Source: Epithemia pelagica
Taxonomy: Eukaryota; Bacillariophyta; Bacillariophyceae; Surirellales; Surirellaceae
Assembly (NCBI GenBank): GCA_946965045.2
Contig: OX337234.1
Span: forward strand, 620,001 to 684,000
Direction of reading: 5' to 3'
Length of the DNA stretch: 64,000 bases
Shown here: one piece after another, positions 1 through 6,991 of the stretch
Numbering within the stretch: the first letter of the stretch is position 1
Layout of the letters: every line of letters begins with the position of its first letter
Notes under the pieces: model-generated
Told to the model about the DNA's origin: nothing
What the model saw: the letters and a program-made list of their open reading frames with translations, nothing else
Databases searched by the model: none
Program-made: the position numbers and the translations under genes

Positions 1-559
1 TGCTGCACATCCACGTCCGAAACGTGACGAATTATCTCTTTGCCAAAGGCACGGCAAAGAGCCAAACTACATTCGAAGAAATCATCTCCGGCAAAGCATT
101 GAATTGCTTGAGTTGAAGGCACTTGGTTGCTGTTGATGGCTTGAGCACAGCCAGAGACAAAATCAAAATAAGTTTCGACGTGAACAAAAGCGTTTTCGTA
201 GAGTTGTTGCGGAAGAATCTCGGAGTCGTATTTTCGCTTCCTTTCTAGGATTTCAGGCGTCGAGATGTCCAATGAGGATGCCGTCGTTTCGCATACATTC
301 GGAGGAGCCACTACGTAGTTGGGTTCGGGGCGGGTGTTGATATTTTTTTGTCGTTCAAGCTCACGTCCAACTCGTATCCCAGTTTGCATCGCATTTTGTG
401 TGCGGATAAACATTTTCCTAATGATCTCCTTCGGCAAGCCGACAAGGTAGGGTTCTTCTGCAACAAACAAAACGAGCTTTTGATGTCGCTCAGGAGGAAC
501 CTTTTCAGACCAACTGTCATATCCAGTCCTGCCGGCGCACCAGTTTCTCGGCTGGCGAC
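1..559 (-). CDS. 3' part of an unidentified protein gene, running off the left edge
   Basis: An open frame runs on the minus strand from about 559 to the window edge with no stop. It contains the stretches LVLFVAEEPYLVGLPKEIIR and FAGDDFFECSLALCRAFGKE, whose composition looks like a folded, mixed alpha/beta protein. The first in-frame ATG is at 413, but the frame is open upstream to a TTTAAG at 560-566, which could be a splice acceptor, so an earlier exon is likely. I do not recognise a family. A longer minus-strand ORF at 311-655 in another frame has poorer composition and is probably a shadow. The stop codon lies outside the window. Confidence 0.4.
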
Positions 560-1274
560 CTTAAACAAATAGAAACTACGACATACACAACCCCGGTTCA
601 CACTTAACGAAAAACTATCTTTTTCCTTAATCCATGTCCTGTTTCTATCCGGCACTCACAAACTTTTGGTCGCAGAACGGGGGGGGGTCGTTTTCTATTA
701 CAAATACGAAAGCAATAGAAGACTAGAAACTCTCAGGAAACGACGCATTCGTATGTTTCATGAAGATATGTTGGGAACTTGGTCCTGAGTCCTGAGAGAT
801 TTGGTCTTTTATTCCTGGAGATATGAGCGTTCAAAGTTAGACAGTCGGTTTTCAGGTCTTATATTTAACATGTAGGTTGTGTACAGTTTGGATCATAGTT
901 GATGAAATAGTTTCGGGACGGCTGAGGATAGCGCGCGGGCCCGTTCGGTAACAAAAGCTCGTATTGCAACCTCTTTGTGTCACTGTCAGTGAAGGAGACA
1001 TCAGCATTTGAAGATCCGTCACTCGCAGCAGCGACAGAACGGTTCTTTGGGGGTCTATCGTCCATGGTTCTTGTTCTTTGCGCTTCGGCCCGTCAAAATA
1101 CAAAAGAACAGCAACTTCCGGTAATGGACTCAAAACGTACGAAATCTTCCTACTTCTCAGAGTATCGTCACGATAAAACAACCGTTTTCATATTGCGTTA
1201 TCACACACCAATAGCTCTGATATGATCATATTAGATACAGATTCTTTCGATATGAGGCAAGCATCCCGAGTCAC
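560..1274. other. Non-coding stretch, nothing recognised
   Basis: About 700 bases between the partial left-edge gene and the repeat island. Only short ORFs occur on either strand and none resembles a known protein. A run of nine G occurs near 679-687. It probably holds the upstream part or an intron of the left-edge gene. Confidence 0.4.
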
Positions 1275-1305
1275 GGATGTCGGGGGACATTGTAGATGTC
1301 TTTTG

Positions 1306-1749
1306 TAGAGGTGGCTCCAGCGCTCAGCGCTGGAGAAACTCCAGCAGAGATTTTCTGTTGCGAGAAAAGAGCACTACATTGGTCTTGGTCGCCGTTCTCT
1401 GTGACTGTTGCCCAACATTTGGCGCCTAGCAAGAAAATATCTTGCGTTGCCTGCGACTGCTGCCTCTTCTGAACGGGCATTCAGTATTGCAGGACTGATC
1501 ATATCTGCGAAACAAGCATCACTGGACCCTTCCACCGTTACAGATTTACATTTTTTACGTGAGAATTGGGAACATGTGTTCTCACCATAAGATAGATTCA
1601 CTCTAGGAGTAGCTTCTAGCTAGGCATTTTCATCCTGGTAGCATAGGTAGTCTTTTCTCCAGCTGGAGGCGCTCACCTAGCTCCAGCAGAGACGTCTCCA
1701 GCGCTTACCTAGCTCCAGCAGAGATGAGCTGTTGCTGGAGCCACCTCTA
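1306..1749 (+). mobile_element. 444-bp hAT-type non-autonomous element, perfect 8-bp TSD
   Basis: The terminal inverted repeat TAGAGGTGGCTCCAGC is at 1306-1321 and its exact reverse complement at 1734-1749. The 8-bp direct duplication GTCTTTTG is at 1298-1305 and 1750-1757, the size expected for hAT transposition. The interior keeps only the last piece of a transposase ORF (1408-1590). The right end carries subterminal repeats built on CTAGCTCCAGCAGAGA. The element inserted into the GATGTC array, so it is younger than that array. It is best read as an internal-deletion derivative of an autonomous hAT. Confidence 0.88.
1408..1590 (+). pseudogene. hAT transposase C-terminal dimerisation domain remnant
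   Basis: A 60-codon ORF with the signature of the hAT C-terminal dimerisation domain: W-x-L-A-R-K-Y-L-A-L-P-A-T, then S-S-E-R-A-F-S-x-A-G, then a short helix ending in FLREN. The RNase H-like catalytic core and the zinc-finger DNA-binding domain are absent, so it cannot encode an active transposase. A full hAT transposase is usually 600 to 800 residues. It sits between matched inverted repeats, which ties it to this element. Confidence 0.82.
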
Positions 1750-1794
1750 GTCTTTTGATGTCGTTTGATGTCTTTTGATGTCGTTTGATGTCGT

Positions 1795-2055
1795 TTGATG
1801 TTTTTATCGCCAAAGAAGCTCTACTCTCCAGCAGTTGGTATTCTTCAACAGAAAACACACGACTTGTTGACGATAGGCCCATTGCTGAATCAACTGAATG
1901 AGCACCGCTGGATTTTGACTCAAACCATGTTTCCGCACGAGCCCGAAACCAGATCTCAAAACCAGCGGCATGTGGTGCGCCTGCGGCGCCGTTATCCACA
2001 CGCCTATATTCCAATCAGCCTGACACAGACCGTGTCGGGGCCCCCTGAAATTTGA
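1795..2055 (+). pseudogene. Truncated integron-cassette ORF next to the repeat array
   Basis: An ORF of 86 codons begins inside the GATGTC repeat and runs into the first attC-like sequence. Its first half (to about 1930) has coding-like composition, for example LLTIGPLLNQLNEHRWILTQ. Its last third is attC sequence read in frame. The likely interpretation is the 3' end of a cassette ORF cut at the island boundary near 1800. The left core site of the attC (GCCCAAC) is not present here, unlike the later sites. No family recognised. Confidence 0.35.
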
Positions 2056-2063
2056 CGTTGGGC
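1950..2063 (+). other. attC: Partial attC site (right half), core GTTGGGC
   Basis: Matches the right two thirds of the complete attC sites at 3767-3940 and 4384-4557. It has the GGCATGTGGTGCGCC block, GGCGCCGTTATCCACA, a CTGACACAG/CTGTGTC-like hairpin and GGGGCCCCCTGAA, and ends in the core site GTTGGGC at 2057-2063. The left half has diverged or been replaced. Confidence 0.75.
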
Positions 2064-2095
2064 GACATAGTAACCACTGACAAAACGGAGAACTA

Positions 2096-2641
2096 ATGAA
2101 AGACAGAATTTTCTTTGAAAATAATCCTTGGCCGGAAGGTCATACCATTAATGAATTTAAATGGACTGCTCGGCTCAAGGATGGATATGTTTGGTTTGAT
2201 ATGCACCTCGAAACAGACGAATACTATGCTGAACGCGACATTGAAGATGATGAAGAAAATGAACCAGAAAGTGATTGGGAAGCCGCAGGAACCTGGAGCA
2301 ACTACCACGCCTGCAGATTATCATCAAACTTCTGGCATGAAGGCGGGTTCAAGGTTTGCCCAGCCGACGATTATTCTGCAGATTTCCTTGATGGATTAGA
2401 ATTATCCATTGACCCAAATCCCGAAGATTGCGAGGATTTTGAAGATTTAGCCTTTCACATTTATCTACTCGGCCACGATGCAGTTGGTCATCACAAAATA
2501 AAATTTGAAAGAATTGATGATTCCGATAATTTCAAAATCAAATGGGATGGCAAGATTGCATTGGCATATATAGGTGAAGACACCTTTGAACACCCCTTCA
2601 AACTCACTATTACCAGCGCAACAATGCCAAAGGCATTATAG
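2096..2641 (+). CDS. Integron cassette protein, acidic, hypothetical (181 aa)
   Basis: The ORF starts 32 bases after an attC core site and ends 21 bases before the next left core site, the classical layout of one gene per integron cassette. The protein is acidic and aromatic-rich: its N-terminal half has ENNPWPEGHTINEF and a run of Glu/Asp near residue 45, and it ends with a beta-rich segment (HPFKLTITSATM). There is no signal peptide or membrane segment. I do not recognise a family; most cassette ORFs are orphans. The intronless layout and tight packing between attC sites indicate a bacterial gene. Confidence 0.75.
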   Translation: MKDRIFFENNPWPEGHTINEFKWTARLKDGYVWFDMHLETDEYYAERDIEDDEENEPESDWEAAGTWSNYHACRLSSNFWHEGGFKVCPADDYSADFLDGLELSIDPNPEDCEDFEDLAFHIYLLGHDAVGHHKIKFERIDDSDNFKIKWDGKIALAYIGEDTFEHPFKLTITSATMPKAL

Positions 2642-2662
2642 ACACGATATGGCAGATAAAAC

Positions 2663-2834
2663 GCCCAACAATGTGTTCAAGAAAACAGGAGCCGCTAGCG
2701 GTGCTTTTCAACTTATATCTCAATGACTTCAGACCGTCGGTGGTGATGCCGCCTACGGCGCCATTATCTCACCACCTATTCGCGATCAGTCGTCCGGCGA
2801 CTTCATCGCGCCCCTCTTAACTTTGACGTTGGGC
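2663..2834 (+). other. attC: attC recombination site, 172 bp
   Basis: Left core GCCCAAC at 2663-2669 and right core GTTGGGC at 2828-2834 are exact inverted complements. Between them lie imperfect inverted arms, including GGAGCCGCTAGCGGTGC and CGCCTACGGCG. Spacing and symmetry fit a long attC of a mobile-integron cassette, recognised by IntI as folded single-stranded DNA. Confidence 0.85.
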
Positions 2835-3195
2835 GCCATACATTTCCTCGAAAATTACCAATTAAACTCGAATCAAATATAACTGGTTTACTGTGTCCTG
2901 GTCATCTCCTTCAAACGCAGTACGTGCCTTCATGGTCACATCACTATGCCCATGAACTTGATCATCAACCGGCCACTCTTTGCCCACTCCAACATTTAGC
3001 GATTCGGATACATGGTGCACTGGCTAAGGTTGTTACCCAATCGACCATCAACTTTCAATCATTTGGTGATTCGCAAACGCCGTTTCCTGGCTAAAATTGA
3101 TTGCAACCTGTTGGATGCCTCCGAAGGTAAACATATGATTCGTGATTGCCGATTTATGAAAACACTGCCAATGGTTGCATGCGCATTCAATGTGC
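2835..3195 (+). other. Integron cassette without a convincing gene
   Basis: This 360-base cassette body lies between two attC sites. The only plus-strand ORF (3012-3245) runs through the following attC and has no family resemblance. The last 100 bases before the attC (CTAAAATTGATTGCAA, then GAAGGTAAACA) resemble the tail of the cassette at 4256-4383, so the two share ancestry at their 3' ends. It may be non-coding or carry a decayed gene. Confidence 0.5.
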
Positions 3196-3254
3196 GCCCA
3201 ACAAGTGACCGAATGGGAGCGCCTAGCGGCGCCCCCTTGGTGTGAACGTTGGGC
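3196..3254 (+). other. attC: Short attC site, 59 bp
   Basis: Left core GCCCAAC at 3196-3202, right core GTTGGGC at 3248-3254, with GGAGCGCC and GGCGCCCC arms around a very short loop. At 59 bp it has the size of the classical 59-base element, while its neighbours are 172 to 174 bp. Such a length mix is normal in integron arrays. Confidence 0.85.
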
Positions 3255-3282
3255 ATGCCGGTTATCGAAAATAAGGAATAAA

Positions 3283-3756
3283 ATGAAATTAACTTGGAAC
3301 GAATTGACCATAAACATTGCTGAATTAGATTTCGAAAAATTGTTAAACGATTGGACCTGGTTGTTGAAAAGGGATATGAAACCTCTCTTAGTAAGCGCAT
3401 TAGGTGACGTGTTCCTAGAAGACTTAGATGGGTCGATTCATTGGCTTGACACAAATTTCGGTTCACTTACGTGCATCGCAAAATCAGCAGTTGAATTCAA
3501 AGAAATGATCACTGTACCCGAAAATGTCAGTGAATGGTTTCTTCCACAACTAATTGGTGACCTCATTCAAACACTTACCGCTGGACAATGTTACAGCGCC
3601 GATCACCCACCTGGCCTTGGTGGTGAATTCATACTTTCTAACTTAAAGCCAACCGATATTTATATTCACTACTCAATATTTGGCAAGATATTCAGTCAAA
3701 TTCAGAATCTACCAGTTGGTACAAAGTTAAATGACATTAAGTTCGTCACTGAATAA
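3283..3756 (+). CDS. DUF1851-type (Tdi1-like immunity domain) cassette protein
   Basis: A 157-residue protein starting at ATG 3283 behind AAGGA at 3273-3277, a good Shine-Dalgarno match; an upstream in-frame ATG would lie inside the attC and is rejected. Residues about 35-60 (SALGDVFLEDLDGSIHWLDT) and 100-140 (QCYS, PPGLGGEF, NLKPTDIYIH) match what I recall of the DUF1851 family, whose C-terminal domain is named after the type VI secretion immunity protein Tdi1. The suggested role is a small cytosolic immunity or orphan protein; this is family-level inference. The stop is 10 bases before the next attC left core. DUF1851-type genes are, from memory, known as cassette cargo in bacteria. Confidence 0.7.
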   Translation: MKLTWNELTINIAELDFEKLLNDWTWLLKRDMKPLLVSALGDVFLEDLDGSIHWLDTNFGSLTCIAKSAVEFKEMITVPENVSEWFLPQLIGDLIQTLTAGQCYSADHPPGLGGEFILSNLKPTDIYIHYSIFGKIFSQIQNLPVGTKLNDIKFVTE

Positions 3757-3766
3757 GACAGATCGT

Positions 3767-3940
3767 GCCCAACAAGCGGTTTACATAAAACGGGAGCCCC
3801 TAGCGATGCTTTGCAACTCTGGTTTCCAGACCTTCAGACCAACGGCATGTGGTGCGCCTACGGCGCCATTATCCACATACCTATTTTCCAATCATCCTGA
3901 CACAGACTGTGTCGGGGCCCCCTGAAACTGAACGTTGGGC
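3767..3940 (+). other. attC: attC recombination site, 174 bp
   Basis: Left core GCCCAAC at 3767-3773 and right core GTTGGGC at 3934-3940. The internal arms GGGAGCCCCTAGCGATGC and GACACAGACTGTGTCGGGG are nearly identical to those of the attC at 4384-4557, so both belong to one attC family, as in a chromosomal integron. Confidence 0.87.
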
Positions 3941-3958
3941 GATCACAGTAATACTTAA

Positions 3959-4255
3959 ATGACCGAGCTTAAAAAAATATCCACAGTAATTCTCATGACG
4001 ATATTAGGGATTATTTTCGGCATTATCATATATGTCATCTCCGCGTTTACACTAGGCGGAATCATCTCTTCTATTCCGGATAATACTGAAACACCAGGCT
4101 GGGTAGAACTTCCATTCGTCATATTGTTCACATTTGGCATTATTGTTTTGCCTGCGGTTTTTGGTGGATTGGGTTATCTGGTTGGAAGAAAAATGACAAT
4201 AAACGAGAAACTAGAAAACTCTGGGGATGCCATCGCAAGTTTCCCAAAAATGTGA
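3959..4255 (+). CDS. Cassette-encoded small membrane protein (98 aa)
   Basis: Starts 18 bases after an attC core. There are two hydrophobic segments: residues about 9-36 (VILMTILGIIFGIIIYVISA) and 52-75 (PFVILFTFGIIVLPAVFGGL), separated by a short polar loop with DNTETPGW. The C-terminal 20 residues are soluble and charged. No family recognised. Two-helix membrane proteins are common orphan cassette products. The 128 bases between its stop and the next attC resemble the tail of the cassette at 2835-3195. Confidence 0.72.
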   Translation: MTELKKISTVILMTILGIIFGIIIYVISAFTLGGIISSIPDNTETPGWVELPFVILFTFGIIVLPAVFGGLGYLVGRKMTINEKLENSGDAIASFPKM

Positions 4256-4383
4256 TTCGTGTATCTGGCATACTCGCTAAAATCGATTGCAAACCGTAGG
4301 ACATAGACGAAGGTAAACAGACACTTCGAAATTGCGGACAATTGGCAACATCTGGCCGATGGTTCCAAACGCAATCCAGCTAC

Positions 4384-4557
4384 GCCCAACAAGGGGTTTA
4401 CAGAAAACGGGAGCCCCTAGCGATGCTTTGTGACTACGATTTCCCAAGCTGCGAACCACCGGCATGTGGGCCGCCTTCGGCGCCATTATCCACACGCCTA
4501 TCTTCCAATCAGCCTGACACATACTGTGTCGGGGCCCCCTGAAACTGAACGTTGGGC
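4384..4557 (+). other. attC: attC recombination site, 174 bp
   Basis: Left core GCCCAAC at 4384-4390 and right core GTTGGGC at 4551-4557, with the same internal arms as the site at 3767-3940. Their close similarity in length and sequence argues for one source integron. Confidence 0.87.
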
Positions 4558-4563
4558 GTCAAG

Positions 4564-4800
4564 ATGAACGTACTCAAAATATCAACTGCAATGTCGATAT
4601 GCATGCTCGTACTCTTGTCATGCAGAAGCAATACAACAAATAATTACACCTTCAATTACGACGATATACTCAAAAAGGTGAAAAAATACAATTCACAACC
4701 ATACAATGTTAACTTTAAAATATCTACTCTATGCCGTTCAATTGGCCACACAGCCAACACAGATTGGAAACAATTCCCAAATACAATCCCCCCACATGGC
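4564..4800 (+). pseudogene. 5' part of a cassette lipoprotein gene, cut by a junction
   Basis: Starts 7 bases after an attC core. The N-terminus is a bacterial lipoprotein signal: MNVLKIS, a hydrophobic core, then LVLLSC with the lipobox cysteine at about residue 20, followed by a polar Asn/Thr-rich stretch. Around 4780-4810 the sequence changes abruptly into the antisense of an alanine-rich exported protein gene; the ORF stays open to 5208 only because that antisense frame has no stop. No attC follows it, so the cassette is incomplete. The exact junction cannot be set by eye. Confidence 0.65.
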
Positions 4801-5044
4801 GATTGGCGTTTGCCTCGGCCGCTTCAGTTGCCTCAGTTGCCTCAGCAACGTTTGTTTTGGCCGCCTCAGTTGCCTCAGCAACGCTTGCTTCCGCTTGCTC
4901 AGTCGCCTGTTGAGTTGCATCCTGTGCTGCTTCTTGCTCAGAGGCTGCATCGGCTTGTTTGGGTGCTTCTTCGGCAGCTGTCGCTGCTGCACTTAGTGCT
5001 AAACCCATTAAGAGTGCTGCATGCATATGCTTTATGTAGGCCAT
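4724..5044 (-). CDS. Alanine/glutamate-rich exported bacterial protein (3' end fused at a junction)
   Basis: Begins at 5044 (minus) with a Sec-type signal peptide: MAYIKHMHAALLMGLAL, ending near SAAATAAEE. A low-complexity Ala/Glu/Thr region follows (repeats of EATEAA, residues about 25-82) that would form an extended helix in the periplasm. A GGAGAGG ribosome-site-like sequence precedes the start. The last 20-odd codons lie beyond the junction near 4790 and belong to the lipoprotein cassette read antisense, so the native C-terminus is probably lost. It is divergent to apt, 160 bases away. Confidence 0.6.
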   Translation of the reverse strand: MAYIKHMHAALLMGLALSAAATAAEEAPKQADAASEQEAAQDATQQATEQAEASVAEATEAAKTNVAEATEATEAAEANANRHVGGLYLGIVSNLCWLCGQLNGIE

Positions 5045-5204
5045 TCGATTCTATACCTCTCCTGAATTCACCGGTAGGGCTTCATTTCAGGGCGCGAATC
5101 GTGGTCTGCACTTTGCCAGGGCAAGGCCAATCAGGTAGCCAATGCAGACTTCCAAACGATCAATTCCCCCTTTTCGAACTGCCTGCCCACAGCAGACTTC
5201 CGTC

Positions 5205-5732
5205 ATGAGCACAACCAGCATAGATTTAGCCGCGCACATCCGCGATGTACCCGATTTCCCGAAGCCCGGAATTGTTTTCAAAGACATTTCACCCCTGGTC
5301 GGCAATCCAGAGGCCCTGCAATACGCCATCAAGGCCTTGGCTGCTCGGGTGGAAAACGCTGGCATCACAGCAGTCGCCGGTATCGAAAGTCGAGGATTCT
5401 GGTTTGCACCCGGTGTCGCCTTGGCACTCGGTGCTCGCTTCATCCCAATCCGCAAGCCGGGCAAATTACCATGGAAAGTACATCGCCTCGAATACGACCT
5501 GGAATATGGCTCTGACGCCATCGAAATGCACCAAGACGCAGTGACGTCTGACGATACTGTTTTTGTCATCGATGATGTCTTAGCAACTGGTGGCACCCTT
5601 CGGGCAGCCTGTCAATTGATCCAGCAATGTGGCGCCACTGTGCACGCTGCCGGAGTAGTCGTCGATTTGGCCTTCTTGGGCGGCACACCAACGATTCCGA
5701 GCACAGTACATAGCCTCTTGGAGTACACTTAA
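5205..5732 (+). CDS. apt: Adenine phosphoribosyltransferase, bacterial type
   Basis: A 175-residue protein, the normal length for APRT, which makes AMP from adenine and PRPP in purine salvage. Visible signatures are DFPKPGIVFKDISPL near the N-terminus, AGIESRGFWFAPGVA, and the PRPP-binding motif VFVIDDVLATGGTLRAA at about residues 123-139 with its acidic pair and TGGT loop. An upstream in-frame ATG exists at 5142, but 5205 matches the family start. There is no intron and no targeting peptide, and the closest match by eye is proteobacterial-type APRT. Its stop overlaps the start of the next gene (TAATG). It is the only complete enzyme gene on the bacterial island. Confidence 0.9.
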   Translation: MSTTSIDLAAHIRDVPDFPKPGIVFKDISPLVGNPEALQYAIKALAARVENAGITAVAGIESRGFWFAPGVALALGARFIPIRKPGKLPWKVHRLEYDLEYGSDAIEMHQDAVTSDDTVFVIDDVLATGGTLRAACQLIQQCGATVHAAGVVVDLAFLGGTPTIPSTVHSLLEYT

Positions 5733-5940
5733 TGGCAGCGTTTGAACTTTTTGGCTACAAGGCCTGCGGGACCTGTCGTAAAGCACAAAAATGGTTGGTG
5801 GCACACGGGCAACCCGACGACATGCAACCAATCCGCGAAACACCCCCATCAGTTGAACAACTGCGACGAGCCCTGCATGAGGCCGTGGCAGGCCAGCGCA
5901 AAAAACTCTGCAACTCGGCCCAACCAACTGGTGACATTTT
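5732..5940 (+). pseudogene. ArsC/Spx-type reductase-like gene, truncated at a junction
   Basis: Starts with ATG overlapping the apt stop, as in a bacterial operon. The N-terminus FELFGYKACGTCRKAQKWL has the CxxC of the thioredoxin-fold ArsC/Spx/MgsR family, and RKKLCNSAQPTG matches the region after helix 2. After about residue 67 the frame enters the antisense of an FtsX-like gene (near 5935) and continues open to 6097 as nonsense. Family proteins are about 110 to 120 residues, so roughly 40 percent is missing. It is unlikely to be functional. Confidence 0.75.
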
Positions 5941-6209
5941 CTCGAAAAGCCTGCACCATAATCGTTACACCCAAACTAGCGGCCAAGGCCAAACACAAAG
6001 CAGCCGACGCCGGCCCCAATCGCCCCAAGGCGCGCAAAGGCCACGTCAACCGTTGGGCCAAGGCGTCGCGCCACCACTGGACGAGCGACAGCAATAAGCC
6101 AGAACGTCGCGGCAGGAATCATCGCCGTTAAGCCAAGCACCAAGACCAGGGCGCCGAGCCACCCCCCCAGTAAGCTCGCACTAATTTGCATAATTAACAC
6201 GGCCAGCAC
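5936..6209 (-). pseudogene. FtsX-type ABC permease fragment with a frameshift
   Basis: Minus-strand fragment. A first frame gives a membrane helix (SASLLGGWLGALVLVLGL, then AATFWLIAVA). A second frame gives LRALGRLGPASAALCLALAA and VTIMVQAFRENVTSWL. The latter resembles the region before the first large periplasmic domain of FtsX-like permeases, where a hydrophobic helix is followed by a (V/S)FR...W motif. The frame changes near 6095-6105, so the fragment is not translatable as one chain. It is cut at both ends, by the GATGTC array at about 6209 and by the ArsC-like piece at about 5935. Confidence 0.65.
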
Positions 6210-6283
6210 ACGACATCAAACGACATCAAACAACATCAAACGACATCCCTCACGACATCAAACGACATCCCTCACGACATTCC
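6209..6283 (-). repeat. Right GATGTC-repeat array (inverted relative to the left one)
   Basis: At least six units of AAACGACATC-type sequence, with two CGACATCCCTCA variants. The reverse complement reads GATGTCGTTT, the same unit and the same GGATGTCG variant as in the left array. It directly abuts the FtsX-like fragment. Confidence 0.85.
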
Positions 6284-6991
6284 CGTTTGTTCCATACTAG
6301 AGAGATTGGGAAACCATACTCTATGGCTTCATTATACGTATTTTGTATTAATATCGATCCTTTGTCGAAGAAGTTCTTGGTCTTGTACTCTGGGTATTGC
6401 TAGCGGATATGGGAAGTTGCAGAGATGTTGCTGTTTGCTGATAAGTTCAGATTTTTGTGCGTTGCAATGATCGACGATGAGCGACGGACCTACCTACCAG
6501 ATCTTCGGGTAAGTAGCTAGGAGTAGCTACCTAGCTACCTCACACCACCCTTGAGTTTGTCCAATGCAGGCCAGATGTTCCTTGTCCAACATAATATTAT
6601 GAAGATTTAAACCTCCCAAATCCAATAATAAACCACGTAACGAAAGAGCGAACGACATGACTGGCATCTATCGGATAACACCATTGCTCGTGAGGAGTCT
6701 CGGCGACGGTTCTGCATTGCTCCAACTCCTCTAACCGTAAGCCAACAAGTTCCGCAGAGATAGGGCTGGATCCGGCCGCCCGTCTGGACCCATCCTTCTT
6801 GGCTGGCACAACCCTTGCACGAAACAATGCAACCACTACAAAGAGCCACACTTGTCGACGCCCAGACGAGAGTGTACTACTGCGTTCCATCATCCGGTGC
6901 ACAACAAGAGGCTTGGAACCAATCCTGTCCAATTGCTGGGGTTGGAACACCCGATTGGATGGATGGAATATCGGTCCATCCAAACCTATTA
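6284..6991. other. Non-coding stretch
   Basis: About 700 bases between the repeat array and the acyltransferase stop. ORFs on both strands are short or overlap the 3' end of the acyltransferase in other frames. It contains AGTAGCTACCTAGCTACCT-type CTAGGTAG repeats that recur elsewhere in this window. Probably 3' flank. Confidence 0.4.

Larger units (their letters stand above)
1275..1803 (+). repeat. Left GATGTC-repeat array (interrupted by a hAT relic)
   Basis: Degenerate tandem repeat with core GATGTCGTTT or GATGTCTTTT. A few divergent units lie at 1275-1305, and a clean run of five units lies at 1755-1800. Removing the hAT relic (1306-1749) and one copy of its target duplication joins the two parts into one array. 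The same repeat in reverse complement lies at 6209-6283, so the two arrays form an inverted pair around the bacterial-type DNA. Confidence 0.8.

Noticed and set aside
1681-1740. Possible CRISPR-like repeats (AGCTCCAGCAGAG spaced by about 20 bases)
   Set aside because: Only two or three units, lying at the end of the hAT element; they are subterminal repeats, not a CRISPR array.
3012-3245. 77-codon ORF in the second cassette
   Set aside because: Runs through the following attC site, has no ribosome site and no family resemblance.
1800-6210. Simple reading as ordinary bacterial contamination
   Set aside because: Not excluded, but the flanking inverted arrays, the nested hAT insertion, gene-interior junctions and a frameshift fit an inserted mosaic better; read-level checks are needed to decide.
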